The translations under genes and the position numbers were made by a program. A model generated the notes under the pieces. It saw only the letters and a list, made by a program, of their open reading frames with translations. It was not told where the DNA came from and did not search any database. From Septoria linicola (Eukaryota > Ascomycota > Dothideomycetes > Mycosphaerellales > Mycosphaerellaceae), in NCBI GenBank assembly GCA_024114885.1, contig CP099427.1:2220001-2284000 (forward strand): DNA of 64,000 nucleotides. Direction: 5' to 3'. Positions 23,629 to 34,356 of the stretch are shown here, piece by piece; within the stretch, counting starts at the first letter, position 1; every line of letters begins with the position of its first letter.

Positions 23629-25487
23629 ATGGACCCCACCGTCGCTTCGAAGGGCCTCGAGGCCCACGCCATTGAGAACAAAGGGCATGAATCCTATGTC
23701 GAAGGTGTCTACGACTCCGATGGCGAGAAAGGCGCTCGCGACATGAAGGCGGATGCCATTGAGGCAGAGACTGCAGAGCTCAATCTTGGCGTTATTGCCG
23801 CTGTCAAGCGTTACCCAATGGCTTCTCTCTGGGCCTTCGTTTTCTCTTGCACGATTGTGAGTTCGCTGCCGCTCCGCGGGCTGAGCGAAACACTGCTAAT
23901 CTGGTTGTAGATCATGGAGGCTTACTGCGTCTTCCTCATGGGCAACTTCATTGCTCTTCCGGCCTTTGCGAACGATTACGGTGTCTTCAATGAGCGCGAG
24001 CAGCAGTACATCATTGAAACCTCGTGGCAGTCTGCGCTGCAAATGGGCGGTCCGGTTGGAGCCATTATCGGCGTCGTCCTCGCAGGTCCTCTCACAAGCC
24101 GAATTGGATACCGATGGGCATTCATCTCCAACCTCATGCTGCTGAACGCGTTCATCTTCATCTTCTACTTCGCCAATTCTCTGCCATTGATGTTGGCTTC
24201 CCAAATCCTGGAGGGTATTCCATGGGGAGTCTTCATCGCGAACTCGCCTGCGTACTGCAGTGAGATTGTACCGATCCCTCTGAGAGCGCCAGCCACCCAG
24301 ATGTTGCAGATGTTCTGGGCTATCGGAGCTATCATTGTGCAGGGTATCACATTCAACTACAACTCGAATCTGGGAGATATCGCTTACAGGTAGGGCTAAT
24401 CTCAGAGCCGCCAAAGCTGCTGGTACTAATCGATTTGTTCAGAGTTCCCATCGCCCTGCAATGGATGTTCCCGACTCCTCTCGCCATCCTCATCTTCCTC
24501 GCACCCGAATCGCCTTGGTGGTTGACTCGCAAAGGGAGGTATGAGGAGGCCGCCAAGGCAGTTGGCCGTCTGGGTCAGAAGCAGGATGTCCAAGCCAATC
24601 GCGAGTCAGTCGCTATGATGCGCCGCACAATCGAACTCGAGAAGAGCACGAGCGACCCTAGCCTTCTCGAGCTGTTCAGGGGAGTCGACCTCTACCGTAC
24701 TCTCATCGTCTGCGGCGTGTACGCGGCGCAGAACTTGACAGGAAACCTGATCGCCAACCAGGCCGTCTACTTCTTCAGACGTGAGCTACCCCAATCATGA
24801 TCTCCATCGAGCTTCACGCTAACGCATTTACAGAGGCCGGCATCGACACAAACACCGCCTTTGCTCTCGGTTTGATCACTTCGGCTCTTCAGACAATCTT
24901 CGTCATGCTGTCCTGGATCCTGACAACCTACCTTGGCCGTCGACCAATCTACGTCTGGGGATCAGCTTTCAACACTTTCCTGCTCGTCATGCTTGGTGTC
25001 GCAGCAACCGTGCCTGTGTCCAGCGAGTCGGCAAAGACTGCAGCTTCCCTCGCGCAAGCATCTCTGGGTCTGATCATTTCCGTGCTCTTCACTCTCGGAC
25101 CAGCGCCTGCATCGTACGTGATCATTGCGGAAACCTCTTCCATTCGTCTCCGGCCTTTGACAACTGGCATTGGCCGTGGCGCCTACTACCTCGTCAACAT
25201 TCCCTGCATCTTCTTGGCTTCTTGGATGTTGAACCCTGATGTAAGAATGCTTTTGATGTCGAACGAATACATGAACGCAATTGCTGACTCATTCACAGGG
25301 TGCCGATCTTGGTGGAAAGTGCGGTTACGTGTGGGGAGGCACTGGTTTCGTCTGCTTCGTGTTAGCCTACTTCTTCTTGCCAGAGATGAAGGGTCGCTCG
25401 TACAGAGAGATCGACATTCTCTTTGCTCGCAAGGTGAACGCGCGCAAGTGGACCAAGACTGTCGTCGACATCCAGGACGACCACTAG
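23629..25487 (+). CDS. MFS sugar/H+ symporter of the fungal maltose/alpha-glucoside permease type
   Basis: Five exons (23629-23856, 23911-24389, 24443-24780, 24834-25240, 25299-25487) give 546 residues with every junction in frame. Introns are 53-58 nt; the second has a TACTAAT branch site. After a ~60-residue cytosolic tail come 12 predicted membrane segments. Sugar-porter motifs are present: SRIGYRWAF after TM2, PESPWWLTRKGRYEEA in the central loop, YLGRRPIYVWG after TM8 and a PEMKGRSYREID ending. The AYCVFLMGNFIALPAFA stretch and EGIPWGVF resemble MAL-type alpha-glucoside permeases more than hexose carriers. It probably imports a di- or trisaccharide across the plasma membrane with protons. 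The secreted alpha-galactosidase 9 kb downstream could supply related sugars. Exact substrate not deducible. Confidence 0.93.
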
Positions 25488-26239
25488 TCGTGAGGCGATA
25501 CTGGATTCTTAGATCTAGATGGAGCTATTCCTATATTGCTATATAGTCATGACACGGGGTTGAAGATGGATCTTTTGGATTCATCTTCTGTACCTGGAAT
25601 ACGGACCTTGTGCTCGGAAACAACTCGATCCCGCATGTGTCAATGCACAATCACGGTAGTCTGAATAAACTTGTGGAAGCCGTGAGGAATAATCCAGCAA
25701 GACACTGTGCATCGAAGCGTGCAACCCTCCAGCGGAGCTGCGTCTCAGCAGTCCATCGCTCAGCACTGCATGTCTCTCCACTCCACTTCGAGCTATCATT
25801 CTGCCACAAGGTCAACTCACCCAGTGTCCAGAAGGAAAAATATCGCACATAAACACGGACAGCCTCGTGGGAGTCCCTCTCCCTCTGATCGATCTCCCCC
25901 ACTCTACGCCCTTCTAGGTCTCACTATTCGGTGCATACAATGGCTGGACTACGAGACTACTTGAGCATGGCAAAAGGTCTGTCTATACTTCAACCAGGAG
26001 AGATTGGCAAAGGTTTGCCACCACTCCGCCATCGAGCGCTGTGGTAACTTGCTTGCCGAGGCGGCATCCACTTTGACCTCGTCCACGATCGCCATTCCGC
26101 CTGGTTCTTCCCCGCCTTTGAACAACAGCAAAGCGACTGCCAAGAACTTGTCACTGGGCTACGACATTGCTCTACTCTGCAATCCTGCCTCCACCCACGA
26201 CACATCTACCTATACCGCCTCTATCTGCAAACTACCGGC
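25488..26239. other. Intergenic, no supported gene
   Basis: Short frames only on both strands; 3' flank of the transporter and 5' flank of the next gene. Confidence 0.45.
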
Positions 26240-26842
26240 ATGTCAGCGCACATCCCCAAAACAGATGGCTCCACGACATACCAAGCCCCATTACATCACT
26301 ACGACAGTCCTGCACGTGTAACCGACCAGTACGTAGTATACCTGGAACCAGGTCATTCTCTCGAAAACCACAAGCAGCGTGTCAACATAGAGGGCTTGTC
26401 AGATGCGATCACATTTGTCTTCGACAAGCTCTACCCGAACAAAATTTGTTACAACGCACAACTGGACGCAGGCTTACTTGCTGCTGTACGTGCGGATCCG
26501 GGCGTTGAGCTGGTGGAGTGTGATATGAGAATTTACGCAGCTAGCTGTGAATGGGAGGAAAGGCATTCTTTGTGTCGTTTGGCCGACATTCCAGCCAGAT
26601 CTTACGCACAATCTACCATGAAGGTGGTCAGACTGGCATGCGACGCGATTTACTTCCGTATTCCTCTGCCTCTGATCATACTTCTCATATTCTACGTCCT
26701 AGCAGCGTTCACTCTCTGGGCGCGTCAAGAACCGGACTACGACATCAACCAAGTTCCGCACGAACTCGACAGTGATGGAAGTTTGTATATCTCGGAGCTA
26801 GGAGAACCTGGACAAGGTTCACAGCGAAGATCATCATCATGA
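26240..26842 (+). CDS. Small protein with I9-inhibitor-like domain and one transmembrane segment
   Basis: 200 residues, one exon. Residues about 25-95 read like a peptidase inhibitor I9 / subtilase propeptide fold: DQYVVYLEPGHSLENHKQ, an internal helix (LSDAITFVFDKLY), then LDAGLLAAVRADPGVELVECD, matching the usual ending in which a residue before the cleavage site follows 'V..VE.D'. No protease domain follows. Instead a hydrophobic segment at about 137-160 (IPLPLIILLIFYVLAAFTLWA) precedes an acidic, polar tail. Family knowledge: free-standing I9 domains can inhibit subtilisin-like proteases. The topology would put the I9-like part on one side of a membrane as a tethered domain. The domain call is motif-level only. 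Confidence 0.6.
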   Translation: MSAHIPKTDGSTTYQAPLHHYDSPARVTDQYVVYLEPGHSLENHKQRVNIEGLSDAITFVFDKLYPNKICYNAQLDAGLLAAVRADPGVELVECDMRIYAASCEWEERHSLCRLADIPARSYAQSTMKVVRLACDAIYFRIPLPLIILLIFYVLAAFTLWARQEPDYDINQVPHELDSDGSLYISELGEPGQGSQRRSSS

Positions 26843-28106
26843 CTTCGAAGCATGGAAAAGAAGAGGGCTTGAGCGTTTGAACGTCGTGAGGACTGGGCAG
26901 ACCTCATCGTCCTTTCATAAGCACTCTGGTACGACTTTTCCATGGAACGAACTCGTCGAAAGCAGCATCAGCTCCTCTGGTTCGAAATTGAGTCTCGCTG
27001 TCATTGCTTCGTTCACCTCTAGTCGAAGACTGGGCCGGGATTCGTGGCTCTTTCGTAAGATCAACGGTTCTCACTGATCGTGGATCTGCTCGTCAGCTCG
27101 GTGGATCAGAGCCCCGAAGACTGCACTGAAGCAAACCGACTTGCACCAACTTCCAAGCATGAATGTCACCCATACAGACTGTCCTCATATGCCACCTGTA
27201 CCCACTCTCTGCCACACAAGCCTTGCGTTCTTGTGCTCCAGTCTGAGCGCATTGCGTGTGGCGCGGTTCTAGCGCAAGCGCCCATTTCCTCCGTGCGTGA
27301 TGGAACTTGGCTTGTGTGGGTGCTTTGATACTGTTGAACTGTGCGTAGTTGGAGGCATGTCTGGAAGGGAGGTATGCATCTCTTGCGATTAAGCTCTGTG
27401 AAAGGAAAGGTCGCATTGGCTTGTTGGCGGACTACTTCTTAGCTTGGTCACTCACGACTCTCAGAGATGGGCCTACTATACTAGCGTTTCGTGTGTGTGT
27501 AAAGCTGCAGTATGTTCTCTAACAACGAAGACGCACTCTGGATGTTTCCCCAGATCTATGCCTGCTGTATTGTAGCTATGATTAAGCCTAGCCATGGCAT
27601 TAGTCGTGCCCTGTTCTACCAGTTGAGACAAGCTCCTGGATCTTACTTAACACATTGACTCGCAGCACACACCTAGACGGCTTGTGTCGCAGTGGGCTGT
27701 ACTCACGTGCGACCATCGGTGGACTTGCAGTATTGCTAAACTATCCTGCTGTCAAGCCCACAAGGAATGTCATCACTCTTTGGAGTCTGACTACTCTTTG
27801 CTACGCTGGACTCCAACAGCCCGGAGTGCCTGCATAGAAAGGACTAAGTTAGGCTCAAGCGATTCCAGCGGGCATCTGTACGCGGGATTCGAAGTACGTA
27901 TTGCAGAAGCGAATGCTTTTTACTCGATCAGAAGCAGTTCCGGTCATGTCTCTCTGGTGCGTTGTCGAGAGGCATAGAAATATCTTTTCGCAATGGCAGG
28001 CTTGATTTGTTTCCAGTCGGCGCACCGCTACCAGTGGCTTTCGGGAACCTCTTAAGATAAGCACTTGTGGTTCGGTTCGCCTACATGATATTGCCGCTCC
28101 CGTTGT
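26843..28106. other. Intergenic, no supported gene
   Basis: No convincing frame or splice-consistent model on either strand. Confidence 0.45.
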
Positions 28107-28425
28107 TTAGCCATTGGTTCTCAACGCCGCAAGGATATGTACGTGGGATTGGAGGAATGTGCGCTGTCTACTCAATCGAATGAAGTCCCTAGACTGCAGC
28201 AGATGAAAGAATGTTGAGGAGGTACGATTGATCCATAAAATGAAAAGAACGATGTAACGTGACTCGAAATCGGTACCGCTGGCCAGGACGAGGCACGTTG
28301 TACGCCACATTCTTTTCTTCTTGTCCGTTCTGGTCTGTGTGGATGGCGTACGCGTCGTGGGTCTCGAAGTCGAAGACCTCAATCGAGATCCCGGCGTGGA
28401 TATCCTGCAGTGGGTACGTAGCCAT
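28107..28425 (-). CDS. Possible small two-exon protein, unknown
   Basis: From the ATG at 28425 the frame reads MATYPLQDIHAGISIEVFDF and on to RPGQRYRFR, which looks protein-like. A 70-nt intron (28194-28263, GTCACG...CTGCTGCAG) would join it in frame to SRDFIRLSRQRTFLQ and a stop at 28107, giving 82 residues. The donor is poor. The first exon may be the remnant of a longer gene. No family recognised. Confidence 0.3.
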
Positions 28426-30098
28426 CTCTGTCCGAGATACTGTTACTGCAGTTGATGGAGAGAGGTGCAAGAGTTATTGGTCGGCCGAAGAGTGGAGAAT
28501 TAAGAGACCAGGTCCGGAATACTGGCATCATACGTGTGAAAGGTCCACACTAAGCCAGGGCCTTCCCATTCAATTGTCATTGCACAAGACCCACTTCACA
28601 GGTCGCAAACGCTCAGTGAGGACAGCAGCGCAAATCTTCTCTACGCTTCGAGGTGGAGCGGCAGGACCACCTCCACGCTATCACGAGTGTTGCCTCTTGC
28701 GCCACTTCCCACCAGTCGAAGAATAACTTATTGAAGGACAGCAGCGAGCTGAAGATACGTCTCACAGCTGCTAACCATGCAGCCCAAGCACGAGACCTTT
28801 GCAAAGTTGCCTGCTTCATGCCCGTCTCTCCTTGAGCGAGCCGCTCTTGACACAGCTCCCTCGGGTCAAAGCCACCGATGGCATCGAAGATTCGAGCGCT
28901 TGCTTGATTGTGACAGCCGGTCGCTCGCTTCATGGTCTAGGACTCGAACAATCTCTTGTCCAGCACCGCAGGCTCTAACCGGAGAAATGACAGTCCACTG
29001 ATCCGATGTGAACAAGTACTTCGTGCCGCTCAGTCAGCGCGTGGAATGAGCGCAAGCACTGTACGATGAGCAGACAATGCCCATCGAGTGATGCTTCCTG
29101 TTGCGCGGAGCACTACTAGCGTACCCCCTGACCCATCATGTGTGTGTCGTTGTCGTGTAGCTCCATGGTCAGACCCAGCTTCATATGCATCATGCGAGTT
29201 CCCAAGAGCTCCTCCAGGTCACGACGTCGCCGCTCACCACGCTGCCACGTTTTTAGACTTCGCATGGTCGCTGCATGACAACTCCATGAAAGCACGGAGA
29301 TGCGCTTGGAAGATCTGACGAGAACAAATCGCCCCTTGTGTCGCTAAGGCTCTGTACTGCCGCGAAGGTAGAAGCTGCTTGCCTGGTCAAGTTCAGGCAG
29401 ATTTGGCAGATGCCAAGACAGACCATTGAACTTGGATTTCACCAACTTGTTTCCGGACTTGATCATTAACATCTTGTCCTATCTCGATGCTCCAGAGACC
29501 AGATGCACCAAGATGAGGATCCTGCTTGTTGTTCCCATTGAAGAGTCTGGGCCAGCTCTTCGCCAGCTCCGATGCTCACGACGGCGTGAAGACGCGTCGA
29601 GAGGCGTTGTTGTCTTCCTCCACTAGTCACGTCTTGATCGCCTTCGAAGGGTCACTAACATGCACGCCGTCTCTATACTGAAGCTCTCGCAGACAGGATA
29701 CGAGCGATGATCAGCGCAGACACGTCGCAATGATGCGGTTGGCCACGCTTCAAATTGAGGTCGTGTGGTGATGTCGCATCCCGGCATTCGGCAGTCAGCG
29801 ATCGTCTCGATTTGCCCCACCACGCCAGCCTCCAACAAGAAGGACGATAGCGACCTTGAAAACATTATCTTGCACTTCCACCAACGAGGCAGGAGATGTC
29901 CGTGATGATCCACAATGCTGCATCTCAATGCGACTCTGCTCGACAACGCCGAGCATATGCTGGCTGTGAGGTTGCGGCGAAGGCAAGCACCACTATCAGA
30001 AGCCTGCCGGTCACTTCCAAGCTAGAAGTACATACAAGAACGGACGCCCAGCATGCTTGTCTTTTTGGCGTTGTGCTTGACTACGACTGTTTGCAATC
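28426..30098. other. Intergenic; one F-box-like fragment
   Basis: A plus-strand frame at 29426-29626 begins with a stretch like the start of an F-box (NLFPDLIINILSYLDAPET) and then loses similarity, so it is at most a remnant. Nothing else seen. The last few hundred bases are probably the promoter of the S28 peptidase. Confidence 0.35.
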
Positions 30099-31840
30099 AT
30101 GAGAGCATCATTGCTAGTAGCAGCAGTCTCAGCACTTGCCAACGCTCAGAAGCAATACGGAGGCCATGGAGATCACGATCATGTTGGCAAGCACCACAGT
30201 TGGGACTCGAATGGAGGCTATCCTCATGGAGGTGAGACTTTTCCGCGACTGTGTGACCGAACAGAGTGACTGACAATTTCCTAGGTTGGGGATGTGCCCA
30301 ACACATGCCTGGCGGGGAACCACCGAAGAGGGACTTTTACGACAACAGCACATTCAAGCAGCTGATCGACCATAACAACCCTCCTCTCGGCACTTTCGAT
30401 CAGTTCTTCTACTACGACACCACATACTGGAAGCCTGGTGGACCTGTCATCCTGTTCACGCCCGGCGAAGTTAATGCTACAAGATACTACAGCTACCTGA
30501 CCACTAACCGTACAACCGGAGTCCTGGCAGAGGAGATTGGTGCCGCAACTATTGTCCTCGAACATCGCTACTGGGGCACTAGCACGCCTTATACTGATCT
30601 CACAACCGAGAACATGAAATACCTCACGCTCGAGAACAGCATCAAGGACATGACGTACTTTGCACGAGAAGCGAAGTTGCCATTTGACAAGCACGGCGAC
30701 AGCAATGCCAAGGATGTACCATGGGTGACTATGGGTGGCAGTTACTCCGGAGCTCTATCAGCATGGACTGCAAGTGTCGACCCAGGCACTCTCTGGGCAT
30801 ACCATGCATCCAGTGCACCGGTGCAAGCTGTGTCGGACTACTGGGGCTACTTCTTGCCGATTCAAGAAAACATGCCAAAGAACTGCAGCAAAGATGTCTC
30901 CCTCGTCATTGATCATATGGACAACATCCTCACGACTGGATCTGCAGACGAACAGCACGCTCTCAAGGCCAAGTTTGGCATGCAAGATGTCGAGCACAAT
31001 GACGATTTCATGGCAGCGCTAGAAAATGGCCCTTGGTTGTGGCAAGGCAACCAGTTCTACACCAACACTGGCTTCTTTACTTGGTGCGACTACATCGAGA
31101 ACGCCGTAAACGCCACCACCAACATTCCCGGCGAAGATGGCGTGGGTGTTGAAAAGGCTCTGGAAGGGTATGCCAAGTGGTGGAAGGAAGAAGAGCTCCC
31201 TGACTTCTGCTCTGCATACGGCTACCCAGAGTTCAACAGCACGAACAACACTCTCTGCTTCGACACCTACAACGCTACTTCGCCGCTGTACACCGACACC
31301 ACGCTCAGCAATGTTGTTGATCGTCAATGGGTCTGGATGACTTGCAACGAACCCTTCGGCTACTGGCAGGACGGTGCTCCAGCAGGTCGTCCTTCGATTG
31401 TGTCTCGTCTCGTCGATGCGGACTACTGGATTCGTCAATGCGGATTGTACTTCCCTCCTGGTCCGAACGGAGAGACGTACGGCATTGCTGCTGGCCGCAC
31501 TGAGGAGCAAGTCAACACCTACACTGGCGGCTGGAACATCGACAACACCACTCGTCTGATCTACGTCAATGGGGAGTCCGATCCGTGGAGAGAAAGTGGT
31601 GTCTCTGCAGAATTGAGACCCGGTGGCCCGGTAAAGAGCACGAAGCAGATTCCAGTAGAGATTGTGCCTGGAGGCTTCCATACCAGCGATTTGATAACGA
31701 TGAATGGCAAGGTCAATGACAGCGTGAAGCAAGTGCAGGACAGGATATTGAAGCGGTTGAGTGATTGGGTAAAGGAGTGGCCTGGCAACAAGCCCGGCGG
31801 CTACGGCAAAGGTTACAGTAAAAAGTACTGGGAGGCTTGA
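30099..31840 (+). CDS. Secreted serine carboxypeptidase S28 family (prolyl carboxypeptidase-like)
   Basis: Two exons (30099-30231 and 30285-31840) separated by a 53-nt GTGAGA...CTAG intron give 562 residues. The first exon encodes a signal peptide (MRASLLVAAVSALANA) and a His/Gly-rich propeptide-like stretch. The mature part shows the S28 alpha/beta-hydrolase signature: FYYDTTYWKPGGPVILFTPGE, LEHRYWGTS, the nucleophile serine in GGSYSG (about S197), an aspartate in NGESDPW (about D477) and a histidine in GGFHTSD (about H510). Many N-glycosylation sequons fit an extracellular enzyme. S28 peptidases remove residues next to proline, usually at acidic pH. The secreted alpha-galactosidase downstream is also a scavenging enzyme, but each gene has its own promoter. 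Confidence 0.93.
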
Positions 31841-32080
31841 TCAGGAAGGCCAGCAAGTCGAATGCTAGCTTCATGAGTTCATGAAATATGGAGTGACACC
31901 GTACGCTCATTGTAGCTACACCATTTTTCTCTAGTTACACTCCAGCCTCGGACAATCTGAAGCTAAAGCACTGCGGGGTAGCGCCGACCTCTGCAATTGA
32001 GGGAGTCTAACTTAGTCTTGTTCTTTACACTGATGAAATACAGATGCAAGAGCAAGATATCCAGGCCCACAGTACTGTAA

Positions 32081-33420
32081 ATGGACAACCGATTTGACGA
32101 CATGTCCGACCAAACAAGCACAATCCCCTCGACAGACGGCGAAGTCTACAAACCCGCCTACCCATCCGGCTATCCTCACGTATCCTACGGCATGCCATTC
32201 CATCTCGCCTGCGCCAAACACATCAAGGAAACTTTCCAAGCTCAGCGAGGCTACATCATCGCTTCGGCAAGCTTGTCTCGCAATACCAACTACATCACGC
32301 TGCTTCAAGAGACCCTCGGGAACAAGCATGTCGGTACGAGGATCGGCATGAAGCCACACACTTACTGGTCTGAGATTCTCGAGATAGCCAAGGAGGTCAA
32401 GGAGCTGGAAGCAGATCTGCTGGTGACCGTGGGAGCGGGGAGTTTGACTGATGGGGCGAAAGTGATTGCTTTGGTAAGCTTCCTCCTCTCCCCTCTCACC
32501 ATCTTGCCACCAACCACTAATCATCACCAAAGGCCCTCGCAAATAATGCTCTGGACTTGCCCTCCCTCTCAACACTCGCCTCCAATACCTCCTGGACTCC
32601 CACATCCACCCCATCTTCCATCCTTTCTCCATCAATCCCCATAATCTCCATCCCCACCTCCCTCTCCGGCGGCGAATACTCCTTCCTCGGCGGCGCAACT
32701 CACGATGAGACCCTCACAAAACACCCCTTCGGCCATCCCAATCGCGGTCCAGCCCTCGTGGTCCTCGACGCTCAACTCACAACCACAACGCCCGATTCCA
32801 TCTGGCTTCAATCCGGCGTTCGGGCAATCGATCATTGCGTGGAGGGGATGTGTTCTCTTCCATCCACCTCTGAAAGTGATGGAGCTGCGACTGCGGCATT
32901 GAGGGAACTCATCCCGGGATTGTTGCGGTGTAAATCGTCCAAGCAGGATCTGGAAGCGAGACATGCATGTCAAATGGGCGTGATTGAAGCTATGAGCGTG
33001 GTATTTCAGCACGGTGTGCCGATGGGCGCTAGTCATGGGATAGGACACCAATTAGGTCCTATGGGCGTGGGACATGGCGAGACGAGTTGTATTCTCCTAC
33101 CGGCAGTCTGCAAGTATAACGAGAGTGTGAATGGGGAGCAGCAGGGGAGGGTGAGGGAGGTGTTTTGGGAGGTCACTGAAGCGAGGGAGTTGTTTGAGGG
33201 AAAGGGTTTGAAGAGGGAGGAGGCGAGTTTGGGGGAGATGTTGGATGTATTTATTAGGGAGTTGGGGATGCCGAGGAGTTTGAAGGATGTTGGGGTGGGA
33301 GAGGAGAAGTTTGGGGTGTTGGCGGAGAATGCGTTGATGGATAAGTGGTGTGGGACGAATCCGAGACCGTTGGAGACGAAGGAGGATGTGTTGGAGATTA
33401 TTGAGATGGTCAAGGGGTGA
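32081..33420 (+). CDS. Iron-containing alcohol dehydrogenase, maleylacetate-reductase type
   Basis: Two exons (32081-32473, 32533-33420) with a 59-nt GTAAGC...CAAAG intron and a CCACTAAT branch give 426 residues. Fe-ADH/dehydroquinate-synthase-like fold: VTVGAGSLTDGAKVIAL (NAD(P)-binding loop), PTSLSGGEYSFLGGATHDE, WLQSGVRAIDHCVEG (metal-ligand helix), and the histidine-rich GASHGIGHQLGPMGVGHGE. The ligands and spacing resemble maleylacetate reductases, which finish aromatic-ring catabolism via 3-oxoadipate. Fungal members often have unknown substrates. An in-frame ATG seven codons on (MSDQTS) is an alternative start. The coding sequence becomes strongly G-rich towards its 3' end (from about 33110). 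No partner ring-cleavage genes are in the window. Confidence 0.9.
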
Positions 33421-34356
33421 TTGTGTGAGCTGTTCTGGTCGAGGTGCATGCTGGTCGTTGGAAGAAGTTGTTGTTTCCTTGGAGAGAAGAGCGTCCCTGC
33501 TGGCAGAAGCGAGCACAGCACTTCTTGAGCATCTTCACAAGCATTGACATGACGGATTGTGCAATACTTCTCACCATCTTCAGCCGGACAGGTGAAGTCT
33601 TGTCGGTTCCACCACGGCTCACCTCTCCGCGTCGTGTCCAACCACGCTGTTCCACAGGAAAGCTCCACTCTACTCTCGATGGGTCGACTCCATCGTCAGC
33701 CAATGCTCGTCGCCAATGTGGAGGAGCACAGAGTGAACGGAAGAAGTGAAAGACATGATCGTACAGCCGTGAAGCCGTGAAGTTCTTTGTGCCTGTGCCT
33801 GTGCCTGGTGCCTGTGCGATGTCCGGCGGCAGAGGCGCCGAAGTGGCGCCATTGAGCTTTTTCTTGGCTTGTCTTGCTTCTCCACTAACTTAGTGCTGAA
33901 CAACACTTCTTCCATTCTGACATCGACATCTTCTGTGTGGCTGTCGAGATAGTTCAACATGGTATCATCACAACGATGAGCATCAGAGTCATCCCACTGC
34001 TCCTCGTTCGTCGCTCCCAGCATGAACATCGCACAGCTCAACAGCCAGTAATCTGCATCCAACAGAAAGCCAAGGCGACACATTGGACCCGCACCCTGCA
34101 AAAGCTGGGGCAGTATACCGCCGCTAGACCTGTTCCTGAGCACAGCCGCCATCCGAAAAACGCCGCCGACATGTTCTTCCCACGATTCCTCCACATCCCG
34201 CACCGAATGTTGTTTCTCCCCGCACGTGGGTTCGGCACACTCACTATTGCCTGCATAGGCCGGCATGAGGCAAAATGTGCCATGTACAAAAGGTCCCTCC
34301 CTGTGCCTTGCTCCTCCTAGATCGTGGCAGGCTCTAGACATTTGACCAGCTTCATC
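33421..34356. other. Intergenic between the dehydrogenase and alpha-galactosidase genes
   Basis: A 223-codon minus-strand frame (33670-34341) exists but has no recognisable domain, and its start lies 15 bp from the alpha-galactosidase ATG. I treat it as non-genic. A CTGTGCCTG-type short repeat occurs near 33790. Confidence 0.45.

Noticed and set aside
26960..27010. Possible tRNA B-box (GGTTCGAAATT)
   Set aside because: No A box at proper distance and no cloverleaf can be formed; no tRNA gene found in the window.
33670..34341. 223-codon minus-strand ORF upstream of the alpha-galactosidase
   Set aside because: No recognisable domain or splice context; it fills the presumed promoter and starts 15 bp from the alpha-galactosidase ATG.
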